Source of the DNA: Streptomyces spinosisporus
GTDB lineage: Bacteria > Actinomycetota > Actinomycetes > Streptomycetales > Streptomycetaceae
DNA: 64,000 bases
Assembly: GCF_022698145.1 (NCBI RefSeq)
Contig: NZ_JALDAX010000003.1
Span: 496,001 to 560,000, forward strand
Direction of reading: 5' to 3'
Shown: positions 46,355 through 54,396 of the stretch, one piece after another
How positions within the stretch are numbered: the first letter of the stretch is position 1
How the letters are laid out: each line of letters begins with the position of its first letter
Made by a program: the position numbers and the translations under genes
The notes under the pieces: model-generated
Database searches by the model: none
The model's input: only the letters and a program-made list of their open reading frames with translations
Told to the model about the DNA's origin: nothing

Positions 46355-46381
46355 GGGGTGGCAGTCCTTCCTCAACATGAC

Positions 46382-46414
46382 GCAGGGAGAGCCGCTGGCA
46401 GCGGCTCTCCCTGC
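46382..46414 (-). promoter_or_regulatory. 15-bp hairpin between xis and int
   Basis: GCAGGGAGAGCCGCT at 46382-46396 pairs perfectly with its complement at 46400-46414 around GGC. It lies after the xis stop and just before the int start. It may terminate or attenuate read-through so that Int and Xis levels differ. There is no T run. Confidence 0.6.
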
Positions 46415-46434
46415 TCTCCTTGGCGGGTATTTGG

Positions 46435-46674
46435 TCAGGCGGCGTTGCGATCGGCGTCCTTGAGGCCGGTTACAAAGGCGCGTACATCGACGGGGTCGTA
46501 GCGAAGGTGCTTGCCGATGCGGAAGCCGGGCGGGCCGGTGCGCTTCTTGCGCCACTGGTAAACGGTCTCTAGGGGCACCTCGAACACTTCGGCGATGTCG
46601 TCGGGAGTTAGGTACCGGTCAGGGAGGCCGCCTCGGAGAGTGGCGCGGGGGTCGGGATCTATCGGCTTTGCCAT
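46435..46674 (-). CDS. xis: Excisionase-like HTH protein
   Basis: This 79-residue protein has a MerR/Xis-type helix-turn-helix (YLTPDDIAEVFEVPLETVYQ, about 21-40) and a wing (GFRIGKHLRYDPVDVRAFV). Such proteins bend DNA at att sites to favour excision. The ATG at 46674 follows TTGGAGTCCC; an upstream GTG at 46734 would add 20 poor residues and would place the start inside the TGACGCA array. It lies 80 bases before int. Confidence 0.85.
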   Translation of the reverse strand: MAKPIDPDPRATLRGGLPDRYLTPDDIAEVFEVPLETVYQWRKKRTGPPGFRIGKHLRYDPVDVRAFVTGLKDADRNAA

Positions 46675-47169
46675 AGGGACTCCAAGCGGGGCGGGCGTGG
46701 CCGTGTCTGTCCGAGGTGTGGATTTCTGCGTCACGGCGTCACCAGCGTCATTTGGGCTTCTGACCTGTGACTTTGTGTGACGTGGCGGCGGGCGGGTGCG
46801 TCATCGGCGCGTCACGGGCTGCGTCACTGCGTGACGCAGATGACGCAGGATGACGCAGAGGATTCCGTCTGCGTCACGCCTGTTGCCGCAGCTCAGGGGC
46901 CGCTTTCTGGCGTGCGTGACGCACGTGACGCAGCGTCTTCCCTCTTAAGACAAAAGAGGGGGTGCCGGTTGTAGTGCGGTGGCACCTCAAAGCGTGAAGG
47001 CGGAGCCGCTTCGCGGCACGACTCTTGGGCGGCGGCGGTGCCGCCGGAAGAGCAATGAGGGGCCGCTACGCGGCTCGTCCTTTGGGCGGCGCGTGGCGCC
47101 GAACAGCAAGAGGAGCACGCGCTGCCTGGTGCTCTTCTTGCTTGTCCGGGTGAGCGCACGAGGCGCAGG
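46675..47169. other. Regulatory gap between rep and xis (495 bp)
   Basis: No gene is supported. From right to left it holds a 14-bp hairpin (47105-47142, one G-U pair) just after the rep stop. Next are two 57-bp imperfect direct repeats (about 47004-47118, each with GCCGCTnCGCGGC and TTGGGCGGCG), then a hairpin CCCTCTT/AAGAGGG at 46940-46960. The TGACGCA array (46727-46932) comes last. Together these suggest rep terminators and an origin or operator ahead of xis-int. Confidence 0.6.
46727..46932. repeat. Iteron-like TGACGCA/TGCGTCA array
   Basis: Nine full heptamers occur: TGCGTCA at 46727, 46797, 46820 and 46870, and TGACGCA at 46832, 46841, 46851, 46917 and 46926. GCGTCA hexamers are also present at 46736, 46745 and 46809. 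Many copies are spaced 9-10 bp apart and two orientations face each other. It sits between the replication genes and xis, so it is a candidate replication origin or a dense operator for a regulator of xis-int. Confidence 0.75.
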
Positions 47170-48645
47170 TCAGAACGCCCGCTGCTGCTCGTGGGGCGGC
47201 GGCGCGGCCGAGCGGGTTATTTCGAGGTAGCGGCCCGTCCTGGTACGCCCGGAATCGATGAGAACACCGCGCGCGGCCAGCGTCGGCTGGAGGCGCTTGA
47301 GCCGATCGGAGAGCACCTTGCCGGTGGTGGGCCACCCTTTGGGCAGGGGGCGCGGTTCGTCGTTGCTGTAGAGGCCGCTGAGGTGGTGCAGCCACTCGGT
47401 GGACGTCATCCGCTGCGCGCCGCCCGGCTCGATGCTCTCGGCGTGCCGGAGCACGGTCTGTGCCAACAGGTCGCCCTCAATGACGTCGTCGTTGAGGTCG
47501 TCCAGGCTCGCCCGGTAGGCGGGCAGCGCCCCGAGCCCGGTCGCGGCATCGAGCTGCGCGCACAGATGCGCGAAGTCCGCCATCCGCAGATCGGTGGGCG
47601 TCTCCGCCTCCGCCGCCCGCACCTTCACGGTGAGATCCAGGAGCGAACCAAGGACGACGGGCAGCGCCTCGGCATACTCCGCCCACAGTTCCGCCTCGGT
47701 GCGCCGGACCTTGGGCCGCTCCAATCGCAGCGGCAGGAGCCGTTCCGCGAGGTCGCCCCGGATGACGCCGACGTCGATGCCGGTCAGCAGCAGCGGGCGG
47801 CGGTAACCGACGCGGAAGACATCCCCATCGGTGAACAGCGCGCGCTTGACGCTCTCGGCTCCGGTGACGACGCAGCACACCGCGTCGGACAGCTCCGGGG
47901 TCAGGTGCGAGAGATTGTCCAGCGCGGTGACCCAGCCCGCCGCCACGGCCGCGATCAAGTTCTCCTCATCCCTGGGGGCGCGGCGCAGGTCGCCGCTCAT
48001 GCCCTCGATAATCCGCACGAGCATCCGCCCGCCGGTGGACTTGCCGGCGCCTTGCGGGCCGGTGAGGAACGGGGCGGGCACCGGCACGGACGGTCCGAGG
48101 CAGCCGATGAGCCACGCGATGGCCAGGCATTCGGTCTCGGCGGTGGCGAAGTTGCACAGCCTCAGCAGGAGGTCGATGCCCTTGCCGTTGGTGTCCTTGG
48201 CGGGTAGGGGCAGTTCCCCGGTGAGCTGGGTGCGCCGCCAGCACACCTCGCGCGGGTCGGGGGTGGCGATGTCCCAGCCGGTGGGGTGGATGCGGACGGA
48301 CTTCCCGTCGCTGCGGCCCAGGTCCAGCCACGTCGCCCCGTCGAACCCAGGGGCCACACGGATATGCACGGGCTGCACGTCCTCGGACAGCGCGAGCGCT
48401 TCGATCAAATCCAACGCCTCCTTCAATGCCGTGCCGTTGAACACGCCGCGCCCGTCCCTGAACAGGCCGACCATGAGTTCCTGGCGGTGGCTGCCGGTGG
48501 TTCCCTGGGAGCGGATGGGGCGGGCCACGGGGTGGCCGTTGCGCTGTGCGTAGACGGTGCCGTCGGCGGTGCGGAAGTAGCGGAAGTGTTCTTGGGCGTA
48601 GTCGGCGATGACCTCGCGGGCCGGGGTCTTGTCGTCCTCGGACAT
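47170..48645 (-). CDS. AAA+ ATPase replication protein (helicase-like)
   Basis: This is a 491-residue ATPase. After an N-terminal part of about 190 residues it has Walker A GPQGAGKST, a Walker B-like WVTALDN, a sensor-like RRPLLLTGID and an arginine-rich LAERLLPLRLER segment. A C-terminal winged-helix-like part follows (about 395-480). This fits the helicase half of Prim-Pol type AICE replication modules. Its ATG lies 2 bases after the stop of the Prim-Pol gene, so the pair is coupled. Duplex unwinding is inferred. Confidence 0.8.
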   Translation of the reverse strand: MSEDDKTPAREVIADYAQEHFRYFRTADGTVYAQRNGHPVARPIRSQGTTGSHRQELMVGLFRDGRGVFNGTALKEALDLIEALALSEDVQPVHIRVAPGFDGATWLDLGRSDGKSVRIHPTGWDIATPDPREVCWRRTQLTGELPLPAKDTNGKGIDLLLRLCNFATAETECLAIAWLIGCLGPSVPVPAPFLTGPQGAGKSTGGRMLVRIIEGMSGDLRRAPRDEENLIAAVAAGWVTALDNLSHLTPELSDAVCCVVTGAESVKRALFTDGDVFRVGYRRPLLLTGIDVGVIRGDLAERLLPLRLERPKVRRTEAELWAEYAEALPVVLGSLLDLTVKVRAAEAETPTDLRMADFAHLCAQLDAATGLGALPAYRASLDDLNDDVIEGDLLAQTVLRHAESIEPGGAQRMTSTEWLHHLSGLYSNDEPRPLPKGWPTTGKVLSDRLKRLQPTLAARGVLIDSGRTRTGRYLEITRSAAPPPHEQQRAF

Positions 48646-48647
48646 GG

Positions 48648-49502
48648 CTACAGTCCCAACCTGGTACGGGCGTTGATCCACGCGTCAGTGCAGTGCCGGG
48701 CCGTTTCACCCTTGGCCTGCGCGGCGGTGAACAGCCGCGCGATGTGCGCCTCGGTGAGGCAACCGCAGCGGCCATGCGTGGACAGCACCGCGAGGAACGT
48801 CCGATAGACCTCGGCGTGAATCCCGCTGCGCGCCTCGGTGATGCGCTGCTCCGCCATGGCGATGCCGCGCTCCAGGTAGGCGTGTGTGCGGTGCGGGCAC
48901 TGCCCGGCTCTGGCCGGTGCCGTCACGGGGATGGTTACCGGTCGGACTGCCGCGCTCTCCTTCACGGCCAGGGCGCGCACGACGTCCGGCAGGGTGGTGA
49001 GGGTGCCGGTGCCGGGCCCGAGCCAGCGGGCGTAGGCCATGGTGGACTTGACGTCGACGCCAGGCCGGACGGCGTTGGCGGAGGCCATGACGCCCTGGTA
49101 GAGCCAGTGTTCGCCGCGCGTTGTCGGCACGGTGCGGGTGGTGGGCAGGGTCGCGTGGGCCCATGCGATGGCGTCCGGGTTGTCGAGGTCGACGACGGTG
49201 AGACCGGCGCCGCCGGGGTGGTAGGCAACGGCTGCCGCCCTATGCCACGTTCGTTCCCACGTGGGCGAGTCGATGACTTCGGGGTCGGTGGTGGCGGCGG
49301 CCCAGCCGTGGCACGGCTGCGGGCAGTAGCAGGGGCCGGGGGTCTTCATGTTCGGCCGGCCGCCGCAGCCGTTACCGGCGCACGCCGGGCAGTTGCCGAA
49401 CGGCACCTTCCCTGCCCGTAAGGGCAGCACCGGCATGCCGGAGGCTGCCAGGGAGAGAGCGGTCTGCAGGTGCTCTCCCCGAATGTCGGTGAGTTGGGTC
49501 AT
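48648..49502 (-). CDS. Prim-Pol replication protein
   Basis: This 284-residue protein has the bifunctional DNA primase/polymerase N-terminal domain. Seen are a Cys cluster (CPACAGNGCGG then PCYCPQPCHGW, about 33-62), the catalytic acidic pair in TVVDLDNPDA and a later WLGPGTGTLTTLP. It would prime and copy element DNA. Unlike the chromosomal copy at 9.6 kb, the DLD acidic pair is intact. The ATG follows GGAGACCTCCAGC. Confidence 0.82.
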   Translation of the reverse strand: MTQLTDIRGEHLQTALSLAASGMPVLPLRAGKVPFGNCPACAGNGCGGRPNMKTPGPCYCPQPCHGWAAATTDPEVIDSPTWERTWHRAAAVAYHPGGAGLTVVDLDNPDAIAWAHATLPTTRTVPTTRGEHWLYQGVMASANAVRPGVDVKSTMAYARWLGPGTGTLTTLPDVVRALAVKESAAVRPVTIPVTAPARAGQCPHRTHAYLERGIAMAEQRITEARSGIHAEVYRTFLAVLSTHGRCGCLTEAHIARLFTAAQAKGETARHCTDAWINARTRLGL

Positions 49503-49602
49503 GCTGGAGGTCTCCAGTTCTGCGCTGGATTGGCGGCGGCCCCGGTCATTGGCGTGAGGGGGCCGCCGTTGTCGTGCGTGCGGGGGGTTCAAGCGCGGGT
49601 GC

Positions 49603-51504
49603 TCAGGCCGCTTCCTTGCCGGGCAGGAGCATTCCGTCGTCGCTCTTGCGGAGGTCTCCCGCGCTGGTGAGCGCCTTGATTTCGCGGGAGACGGTGCCCT
49701 TGTTGATGCCGGTCCGGTCGGTGACGTCCCGCAGGGTGCGGGCACCGTCGTGCACGGCTCGCAGCACCCGGTCCCGGTTGGTCTCCGTCCCGGTCGCTGC
49801 GGACTCGGCCGCCGTGGCGGTCGGCTCCTTGACCAGGCGGAGAGTGCTTCGGGTTGGCTTGGAGGTGCCGCGCTTCCAGATGGGTCGGTCGGGCAGGGCG
49901 ATGACGTCGGCGGGGGAGAATGCGCGGGTGTTGATCGGGTGGGGCTTGGCCTTTGGTCCGGAGCGCAGCATGGCCACGCCGGGCATGGGCAGTTCGTGCG
50001 CGTGCCAGCCCTTCTCGGTGGCGTCGTCGCCGAACACGACCCGGGACTCCCCCGACGTGCTGAGGGCGAGGGCGGCCCGGTAGGTGATCTGGGCGCTGAT
50101 CTGCGGGTCGATGCCGCCCTTGGCGTCCATGGTGGGCTTCTGCGTGGCCCAGATCAGGATGATCTCGGTTGCCCGCGCCATGCGGGCCAGCGTGCCGAGG
50201 TTCTCCATGATCTGCGACCAGTCGGGATCGCCCGGTTCGCCGTCGCTGCCCTTGGCCCGCTTCTTGCGGGCCATGGTGATGACTTCGGCTCCCTCGTCCA
50301 CGAATACCGTGATCCGGGGCCGCTGTTCGGAGATCTCGATCGTGTCCCGACCGCGCGGGACCAGGGCGAGCCGCTCGTGCATCTCGGCGACCAGCTCGTC
50401 GGTGACCTCCAGCACCTCATCAATCGTGATCGCGGTGCGGGCGCGGTGTTCCCAGTTGATCGCCTCCACCCGCTTGGGATCGATGACCACCAGGCGGTGA
50501 TCCGGCGCCTCGGACGCCTCAGCGAGAAGGGCGCGGGTCGACCAGCTCTTGCCCGAGCCGGACGTGCCCGCAATCAGCATCCGGCGGCCCAGCGGGACCA
50601 TGACCGGCTCGCCCGTGACCGTGTCGACGCCCCACGGTTCGCCCGCCTTCCAGCCGCTCAGGTCGATGCCGTCGGCTGCGCTGCGGGTCCGCAGCGTGAT
50701 GGTGGCGCGGTCGCCGTGACTGCCGGAGGTGATCTCCATGCGCAGGTCGGTGCGCGCCCCGAGCAGGGCCCGGATCTCATCCGCCTTCGCGCGGAACGTC
50801 TTGGGCGTCCACCGGCCATCCAGCCGGACGTGTGAGACGAGTCCGGCCGGGGTGAGCTTGGCCGGGGTAGGCACGGTGCCCGCCAGGCCACGCGCGTCCG
50901 CGTTTTGCACCCAGAACGACGGGTCCAGTCGAGAGGCCAGGCGCCGCTCCTCCGCGGTCATCCCGTCATCGAGCCGCGCCGACGGCTGCCGACGGCCCAG
51001 CCACAACCCGGCGGCGTTCAGGCCGATCAGTCCGGCGGAGATGGACGCCGGCCACACGGTGAGCGCGTGCGCGGCCTCCGTCATCAGCCACGAGGCGAGC
51101 CCGCCCGGCACCGCGTGCGCGACGTGCGTCTGCACCGCGCGGGCCGCGAGGGTGGCCGGGTAGTTCTTCCGCGCCTCCTTCAACACCGAGCGCGCCTGGC
51201 TGTGATGCTGCCGCGCGGCCTTGTGGGCAGTGCGCGCGGCGCGGCGGGTCGCGGACAGCGGATTGTTCGACGCCTTGCGCGCCGCGCTGCGCTGATTGCG
51301 CGCCATCGCATGCGTGGAGCGGGCGGAGTTGTGCTCGCGCTGCGCCACCATGAGCGCCTTCAAGTTGTCCGAGGTACGGAGCTGCGCCCGTCGCTCTGCC
51401 TCACGGTCCCACCGTGCGGCGAACGGCGCGCACATCGGCGCGAGCGCATCCAACGCGCTGTTGGTCGTAGCGGCGGTGGTCGACCATGCTTGTTTCCAGT
51501 CCAC
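49603..51504 (-). CDS. traB: FtsK/SpoIIIE-type DNA translocase TraB
   Basis: This 633-residue main transfer protein moves double-stranded element DNA between mycelial cells. The N-terminal part is a long basic helical region (SATRRAARTAHKAARQ) with two hydrophobic segments (about 125-175). The FtsK motor has Walker A GTSGSGKS (about 311-318), VVIDPKR and Walker B ITVFVDEGAE. A C-terminal winged helix (RDVTDRTGINKGTVSREI) is the sequence-reading gamma-like domain. The GTG start follows GGAGGA at ideal spacing. Confidence 0.92.
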   Translation of the reverse strand: MDWKQAWSTTAATTNSALDALAPMCAPFAARWDREAERRAQLRTSDNLKALMVAQREHNSARSTHAMARNQRSAARKASNNPLSATRRAARTAHKAARQHHSQARSVLKEARKNYPATLAARAVQTHVAHAVPGGLASWLMTEAAHALTVWPASISAGLIGLNAAGLWLGRRQPSARLDDGMTAEERRLASRLDPSFWVQNADARGLAGTVPTPAKLTPAGLVSHVRLDGRWTPKTFRAKADEIRALLGARTDLRMEITSGSHGDRATITLRTRSAADGIDLSGWKAGEPWGVDTVTGEPVMVPLGRRMLIAGTSGSGKSWSTRALLAEASEAPDHRLVVIDPKRVEAINWEHRARTAITIDEVLEVTDELVAEMHERLALVPRGRDTIEISEQRPRITVFVDEGAEVITMARKKRAKGSDGEPGDPDWSQIMENLGTLARMARATEIILIWATQKPTMDAKGGIDPQISAQITYRAALALSTSGESRVVFGDDATEKGWHAHELPMPGVAMLRSGPKAKPHPINTRAFSPADVIALPDRPIWKRGTSKPTRSTLRLVKEPTATAAESAATGTETNRDRVLRAVHDGARTLRDVTDRTGINKGTVSREIKALTSAGDLRKSDDGMLLPGKEAA

Positions 51505-51836
51505 GAAAGGGTCCTCCAAGACCGTGGATCAGGGCCGGTGCGCCGTTGCGTGGCGTCACCGGCCCGCCCGATTTGGGTGGTTGACGCTGCCGGTTGCGTC
51601 GGCAACGCCGGTTGAACCCCCGCAACCGCATCTGACCTGCGAAGTTGCGGAGTTGCGCCGTTCCGGGGAGAGGGGCCCTACGCACGCGCGCGCGTAGAGG
51701 CCCGGAAAATGCGGTCACGCAGCGTTTCTGCGGGGCCGTGGGCGGCCGTTCACGGCCTCGGGGGTCTGACCCCTCACGCGAGGGGGTTGGAGCGCCCCAC
51801 GGGCCGTCTACGGCTTCCGAGTTGAGCGGCGGGCGG
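51505..51836. other. Hairpin-rich gap upstream of traB
   Basis: No gene is supported in these 332 bases. GTTGCG occurs several times (near 51545, 51594, 51644 and 51653). Dyads include GGGCCGGTG/CACCGGCCC, CTACGC/GCGTAG near 51670 and CCCCTC/GAGGGG near 51774. The site next to traB suits a cis-acting transfer locus, but no clear octamer array is visible, so this is a guess. Confidence 0.4.
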
Positions 51837-52211
51837 TCAACGTCCACGCAGCCGCTTGGCGGCGGCCTTGCCGTCGCTTCCGCCGATCGAGCGGACGACG
51901 GTGACCACGCCCCACGCCATGGCCACGGCCAGCAGGGTGAGGATGGCGAGGTTGGCGGCCATCGCTGTGAGCACGCCGACCAGCAGCGGGCCGAAGTAGA
52001 CCCCGGCGGCCACTGCTCCGGCTCCGACGCCGGAGCCGAGTGCGATGCGCTGCACGGTGCGGTCCGGCGGTGCGTGGTGGATGTGCTGAATCACCGTCGG
52101 CGCCACCTGTTGAGGCGGCACGGGGGTGAGGGCGGTCGGGGTGTCGTTGTAGACGTAGCGGCCATCCGGGAGACGGATGACGCCGGGCACGGGCAGGTTG
52201 TCGGAGTCCAC
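51837..52211 (-). CDS. Small Spd-like membrane protein (124 aa)
   Basis: This protein has a short soluble start (LPDGRYVYND, and His-rich IQHIHHAPPDR) followed by two adjoining hydrophobic segments (about 57-80 and 83-107) and a basic tail GKAAAKRLRGR. It resembles the small spread-type membrane proteins of streptomycete plasmids. The GTG follows GGGAGG. It is part of the leftward transfer operon, 15 bases after the previous gene. Confidence 0.75.
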   Translation of the reverse strand: MDSDNLPVPGVIRLPDGRYVYNDTPTALTPVPPQQVAPTVIQHIHHAPPDRTVQRIALGSGVGAGAVAAGVYFGPLLVGVLTAMAANLAILTLLAVAMAWGVVTVVRSIGGSDGKAAAKRLRGR

Positions 52212-52226
52212 CAGGGACCTCCCAAG

Positions 52227-52523
52227 TCAGTGGCCGTCGCGGGCGCGATCGGCGATGTCGCTGAGCTGGGACGGCTCACACGGTGCGTCGACCCAGCAGA
52301 ACGGGCGGAGAGTGGCGGCGGCCTTGAAGGTGCGGATGGCCGCGCCGGACGGAGCATCCGGCAGCGGGTAAACGCGACCGCCGTGCAGCGAGGCCAGCAG
52401 CCGGGCGCCGTGGTGCTCGCACCCGTCGGCCCCCGCGTTGACCGCATCCAGCACCGTCACCACGACCGGGCCGACGCACGGCGTGAGGTCGTCCGGGTGA
52501 GCGGCGGGGCAACGGTCGCCCAT
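52227..52523 (-). CDS. Small Cys/His protein of the element (98 aa)
   Basis: This soluble protein has Cys at CPAAHPDDLTPC, then GADGCEHHGARLLA and two late Cys (FCWVDAPCEP). The spacing suggests zinc binding. The sequence YPLPDAPSGAAIRTFKAA has no match I can name. The start is 2 bases after the stop of the upstream gene. It probably serves transfer or replication, from context only. Confidence 0.7.
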   Translation of the reverse strand: MGDRCPAAHPDDLTPCVGPVVVTVLDAVNAGADGCEHHGARLLASLHGGRVYPLPDAPSGAAIRTFKAAATLRPFCWVDAPCEPSQLSDIADRARDGH

Positions 52524-52525
52524 GC

Positions 52526-52696
52526 TCACCACCAGCTCTTTTTCGGCTTGGGCACGAAGTACGGGCAGCCGTTGCGCATGTGGTCCAGGCACGGCAGGCA
52601 GTCCTCATCGGGACGCAGCCTGCGGTGAATGCTCTTGTCGTAGGCGTGCTGCCAGCACTGCGGGCACTCACCCGGAGGCGTCTCCATCGGCTTCAT
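52526..52696 (-). CDS. Very small zinc-ribbon-like protein (56 aa)
   Basis: This short protein has two CxxC pairs (CPQC and CLPC) with His between and an aromatic C-terminus (PKPKKSWW). This looks like a zinc ribbon. Its ATG overlaps the stop of the RRQRL-type gene (ATGA), and the next gene begins 2 bases after its stop, which supports it as real despite its size. Confidence 0.68.
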   Translation of the reverse strand: MKPMETPPGECPQCWQHAYDKSIHRRLRPDEDCLPCLDHMRNGCPYFVPKPKKSWW

Positions 52697-53091
52697 GAAC
52701 AACTGCCTTCCTGGGAACCGGTGTTGGCGTCGATGCACAGCCCGCACAGGCCGTAGCGGCGGGAAATGCAGTAGTCGTAGGTGATCCGGCAGGACGGGCA
52801 GGTGCGGCGGGCCAGCATCGCCAGGGCGAGCGCGCCCCACTTGCGCGAGGTCATCGGCCGGACCGGCAGCGCCAGGTCCTCGCGGTACAGGTAGGCCACG
52901 CGCGGGCTTCCGGCCCGCCGGTTGATCTGCATGACCTGCGCGGCGATCGGCTGACCGCCCGGACGCAGACCTTGGGCCCGTAACTGCCGGCGCGTGCACA
53001 GCCCGTCCGGGGCGAGCCGCCACGGATAGGTGGGCACGCCGTAGCGAGCGCCGTTCGGGTCGAAGCACTTGCCCCACGCGGCCGACATCAC
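52693..53091 (-). CDS. RRQRL-motif-like zinc-binding protein
   Basis: This 132-residue protein has the segment CTRRQLRAQGLRPGGQP (about 32-48), the hallmark of a small family found on actinobacterial elements. It also has a C-terminal zinc-type set (CPSC, YC, CGLC). The middle part has INRRAGSPRVAYLYRED. It starts with GTG overlapping the upstream stop (GTGA). Its function is unknown; conservation in elements suggests transfer or replication support. Confidence 0.78.
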   Translation of the reverse strand: MMSAAWGKCFDPNGARYGVPTYPWRLAPDGLCTRRQLRAQGLRPGGQPIAAQVMQINRRAGSPRVAYLYREDLALPVRPMTSRKWGALALAMLARRTCPSCRITYDYCISRRYGLCGLCIDANTGSQEGSCS

Positions 53092-53951
53092 GCGGCCCGC
53101 TCGGCAAGCAGCGTGTCCCGCAGCATCCGGGCATTGACGGGCGAGGTGCGCACCTCGCGCCGGATGCCCTCAGCGGTGATCTGCGCGTCCGGCCAACCGG
53201 CCGTCGCGGTACGCGCCTCGGTGAGCAACTGCTCCGGGGTGCGCCTGGTCCGAGGCGCCTTGGCTGCCTCGGGGACGCGATAGGTTGCCCGCCGGGCTCG
53301 ACTCGACTCAGCAGGCACCGTGCGAGGCTTGGGCGGCTCGATCGGGGCGAGCGCGCGGACCGGCTTGAGCGGCGCGGTGGGCTTGAGGAAGTCGACCGGA
53401 TCGGGCAGCCGCACCACCGTCGCGGTGATCGGCTCCGGGGTCGATTCCGGCAGGTCAGCCGTAGACCGATTCATCATGGTCTCGGTAGATTCCTCCGCAT
53501 TCGTGTCCGTGCTCGGAATCGGGGCGGGGCGGTGGTGCAGCACCTTGGCGACCAGATCGGAGCCGAAGTAGATCGACCCGACCGGAAGCGACGTGGCCAG
53601 CAGGACGAGCGCCCAGTTGGCGGGGTCCCAGTCGGCCAACCGTCCCCAGTCGACCGTGGCTCCGTGCAGCGCGGGGACCAGGCCGTGCACGTAGTTGAGG
53701 ACCAGCGAGGCAGCGGTGTAGGTGCCCAACACCCGCAGCGCGAAGGTGCGGTCACGGCCGACCAGGACGAGCGTGGCGACCAGCGCGAGCGCCATCAGAC
53801 CGTCGACCACGAACGGGTAGAGGGTGGCGGCGGTGTGGTCCGCGCCGATCGCGTTGGCGATGTCGCGCAGCGCGTTCCAGGAGACCCGAAACGCCATACC
53901 GACCACGACGACCAGCGCGCCCACGAGCAGGATGCGGCCCGTGCGATTCAT
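53088..53951 (-). CDS. DUF2637/SpdB-like membrane protein
   Basis: This 287-residue protein has four hydrophobic segments in its first 150 residues (for example ILLVGALVVVVGMAF and YPFVVDGLMALALVATLVLVG). A Pro-rich linker and a soluble basic tail with a helix-turn-helix-like end follow. It fits the SpdB spread proteins thought to help DNA cross septa within the mycelium. The ATG overlaps the stop of the preceding small gene (ATGA). Confidence 0.82.
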   Translation of the reverse strand: MNRTGRILLVGALVVVVGMAFRVSWNALRDIANAIGADHTAATLYPFVVDGLMALALVATLVLVGRDRTFALRVLGTYTAASLVLNYVHGLVPALHGATVDWGRLADWDPANWALVLLATSLPVGSIYFGSDLVAKVLHHRPAPIPSTDTNAEESTETMMNRSTADLPESTPEPITATVVRLPDPVDFLKPTAPLKPVRALAPIEPPKPRTVPAESSRARRATYRVPEAAKAPRTRRTPEQLLTEARTATAGWPDAQITAEGIRREVRTSPVNARMLRDTLLAERAA

Positions 53952-54142
53952 CGCGCACCGCCCCTCTGGCGGCAGCCGTGGCGCACCCAACCAATGCACT
54001 GCACGAAGCAACCGGCCACGACCAGGTAGCGCCACACGTGGTCGTGCGTGACGTACGCGGCCGTCGTGCCGGTCATCGCAGCGAGGGCGCCCGCCATGAC
54101 GAGCAGGAGCTCCCAGCCGCGCGGGGATGGCGTGGCACTCAT
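53948..54142 (-). CDS. Small two-helix membrane protein (64 aa)
   Basis: This protein has two hydrophobic segments (about 10-31 and 37-53) and a basic Arg-rich end. It overlaps both neighbours by four bases (ATGA junctions), so it is a true member of the transfer operon. It probably acts with the SpdB-like protein in intramycelial spread; this is inferred from context. Confidence 0.7.
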   Translation of the reverse strand: MSATPSPRGWELLLVMAGALAAMTGTTAAYVTHDHVWRYLVVAGCFVQCIGWVRHGCRQRGGAR

Positions 54143-54396
54143 GCCGCACCGCCCGCTGCCGTGCGGTTGGCCAGCGTGCGCCGCTCCGCGAGCACGCGGC
54201 GGTGGGCACGGCGGATGCGCCGGGCGTCCAGCTCGTTCGGTGCCCGGTCGAGGGTGATGATCTGTGCGTCCAGCAGGTCGACGTCCGCGAGGATCGCGGG
54301 CAACTCCTGCTCGATCGCGTCCAGCTCAGCGTCCGTCGGTTCGATCCAGTCGGCGAACGCGGTAACAGCTTCCTGAACAGTGACGATGGGGCTCAT
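54139..54396 (-). CDS. Small helical protein heading the transfer operon (85 aa)
   Basis: This acidic then basic helical protein (MSPIVTVQEAVTAFADWIEP then DARRIRRAHRRVLAERR) resembles short hypothetical proteins common on actinobacterial elements. I know no function. It is the first gene of the leftward operon, 430 bases left of the palindromic operator at 54825-54848. Confidence 0.68.
   Translation of the reverse strand: MSPIVTVQEAVTAFADWIEPTDAELDAIEQELPAILADVDLLDAQIITLDRAPNELDARRIRRAHRRVLAERRTLANRTAAGGAA

Noticed and set aside
46727..46932. CRISPR or simple satellite explanation for the TGACGCA array
   Set aside because: The units are 7 bp, occur in both orientations and have irregular gaps, which fits iterons or operators better.
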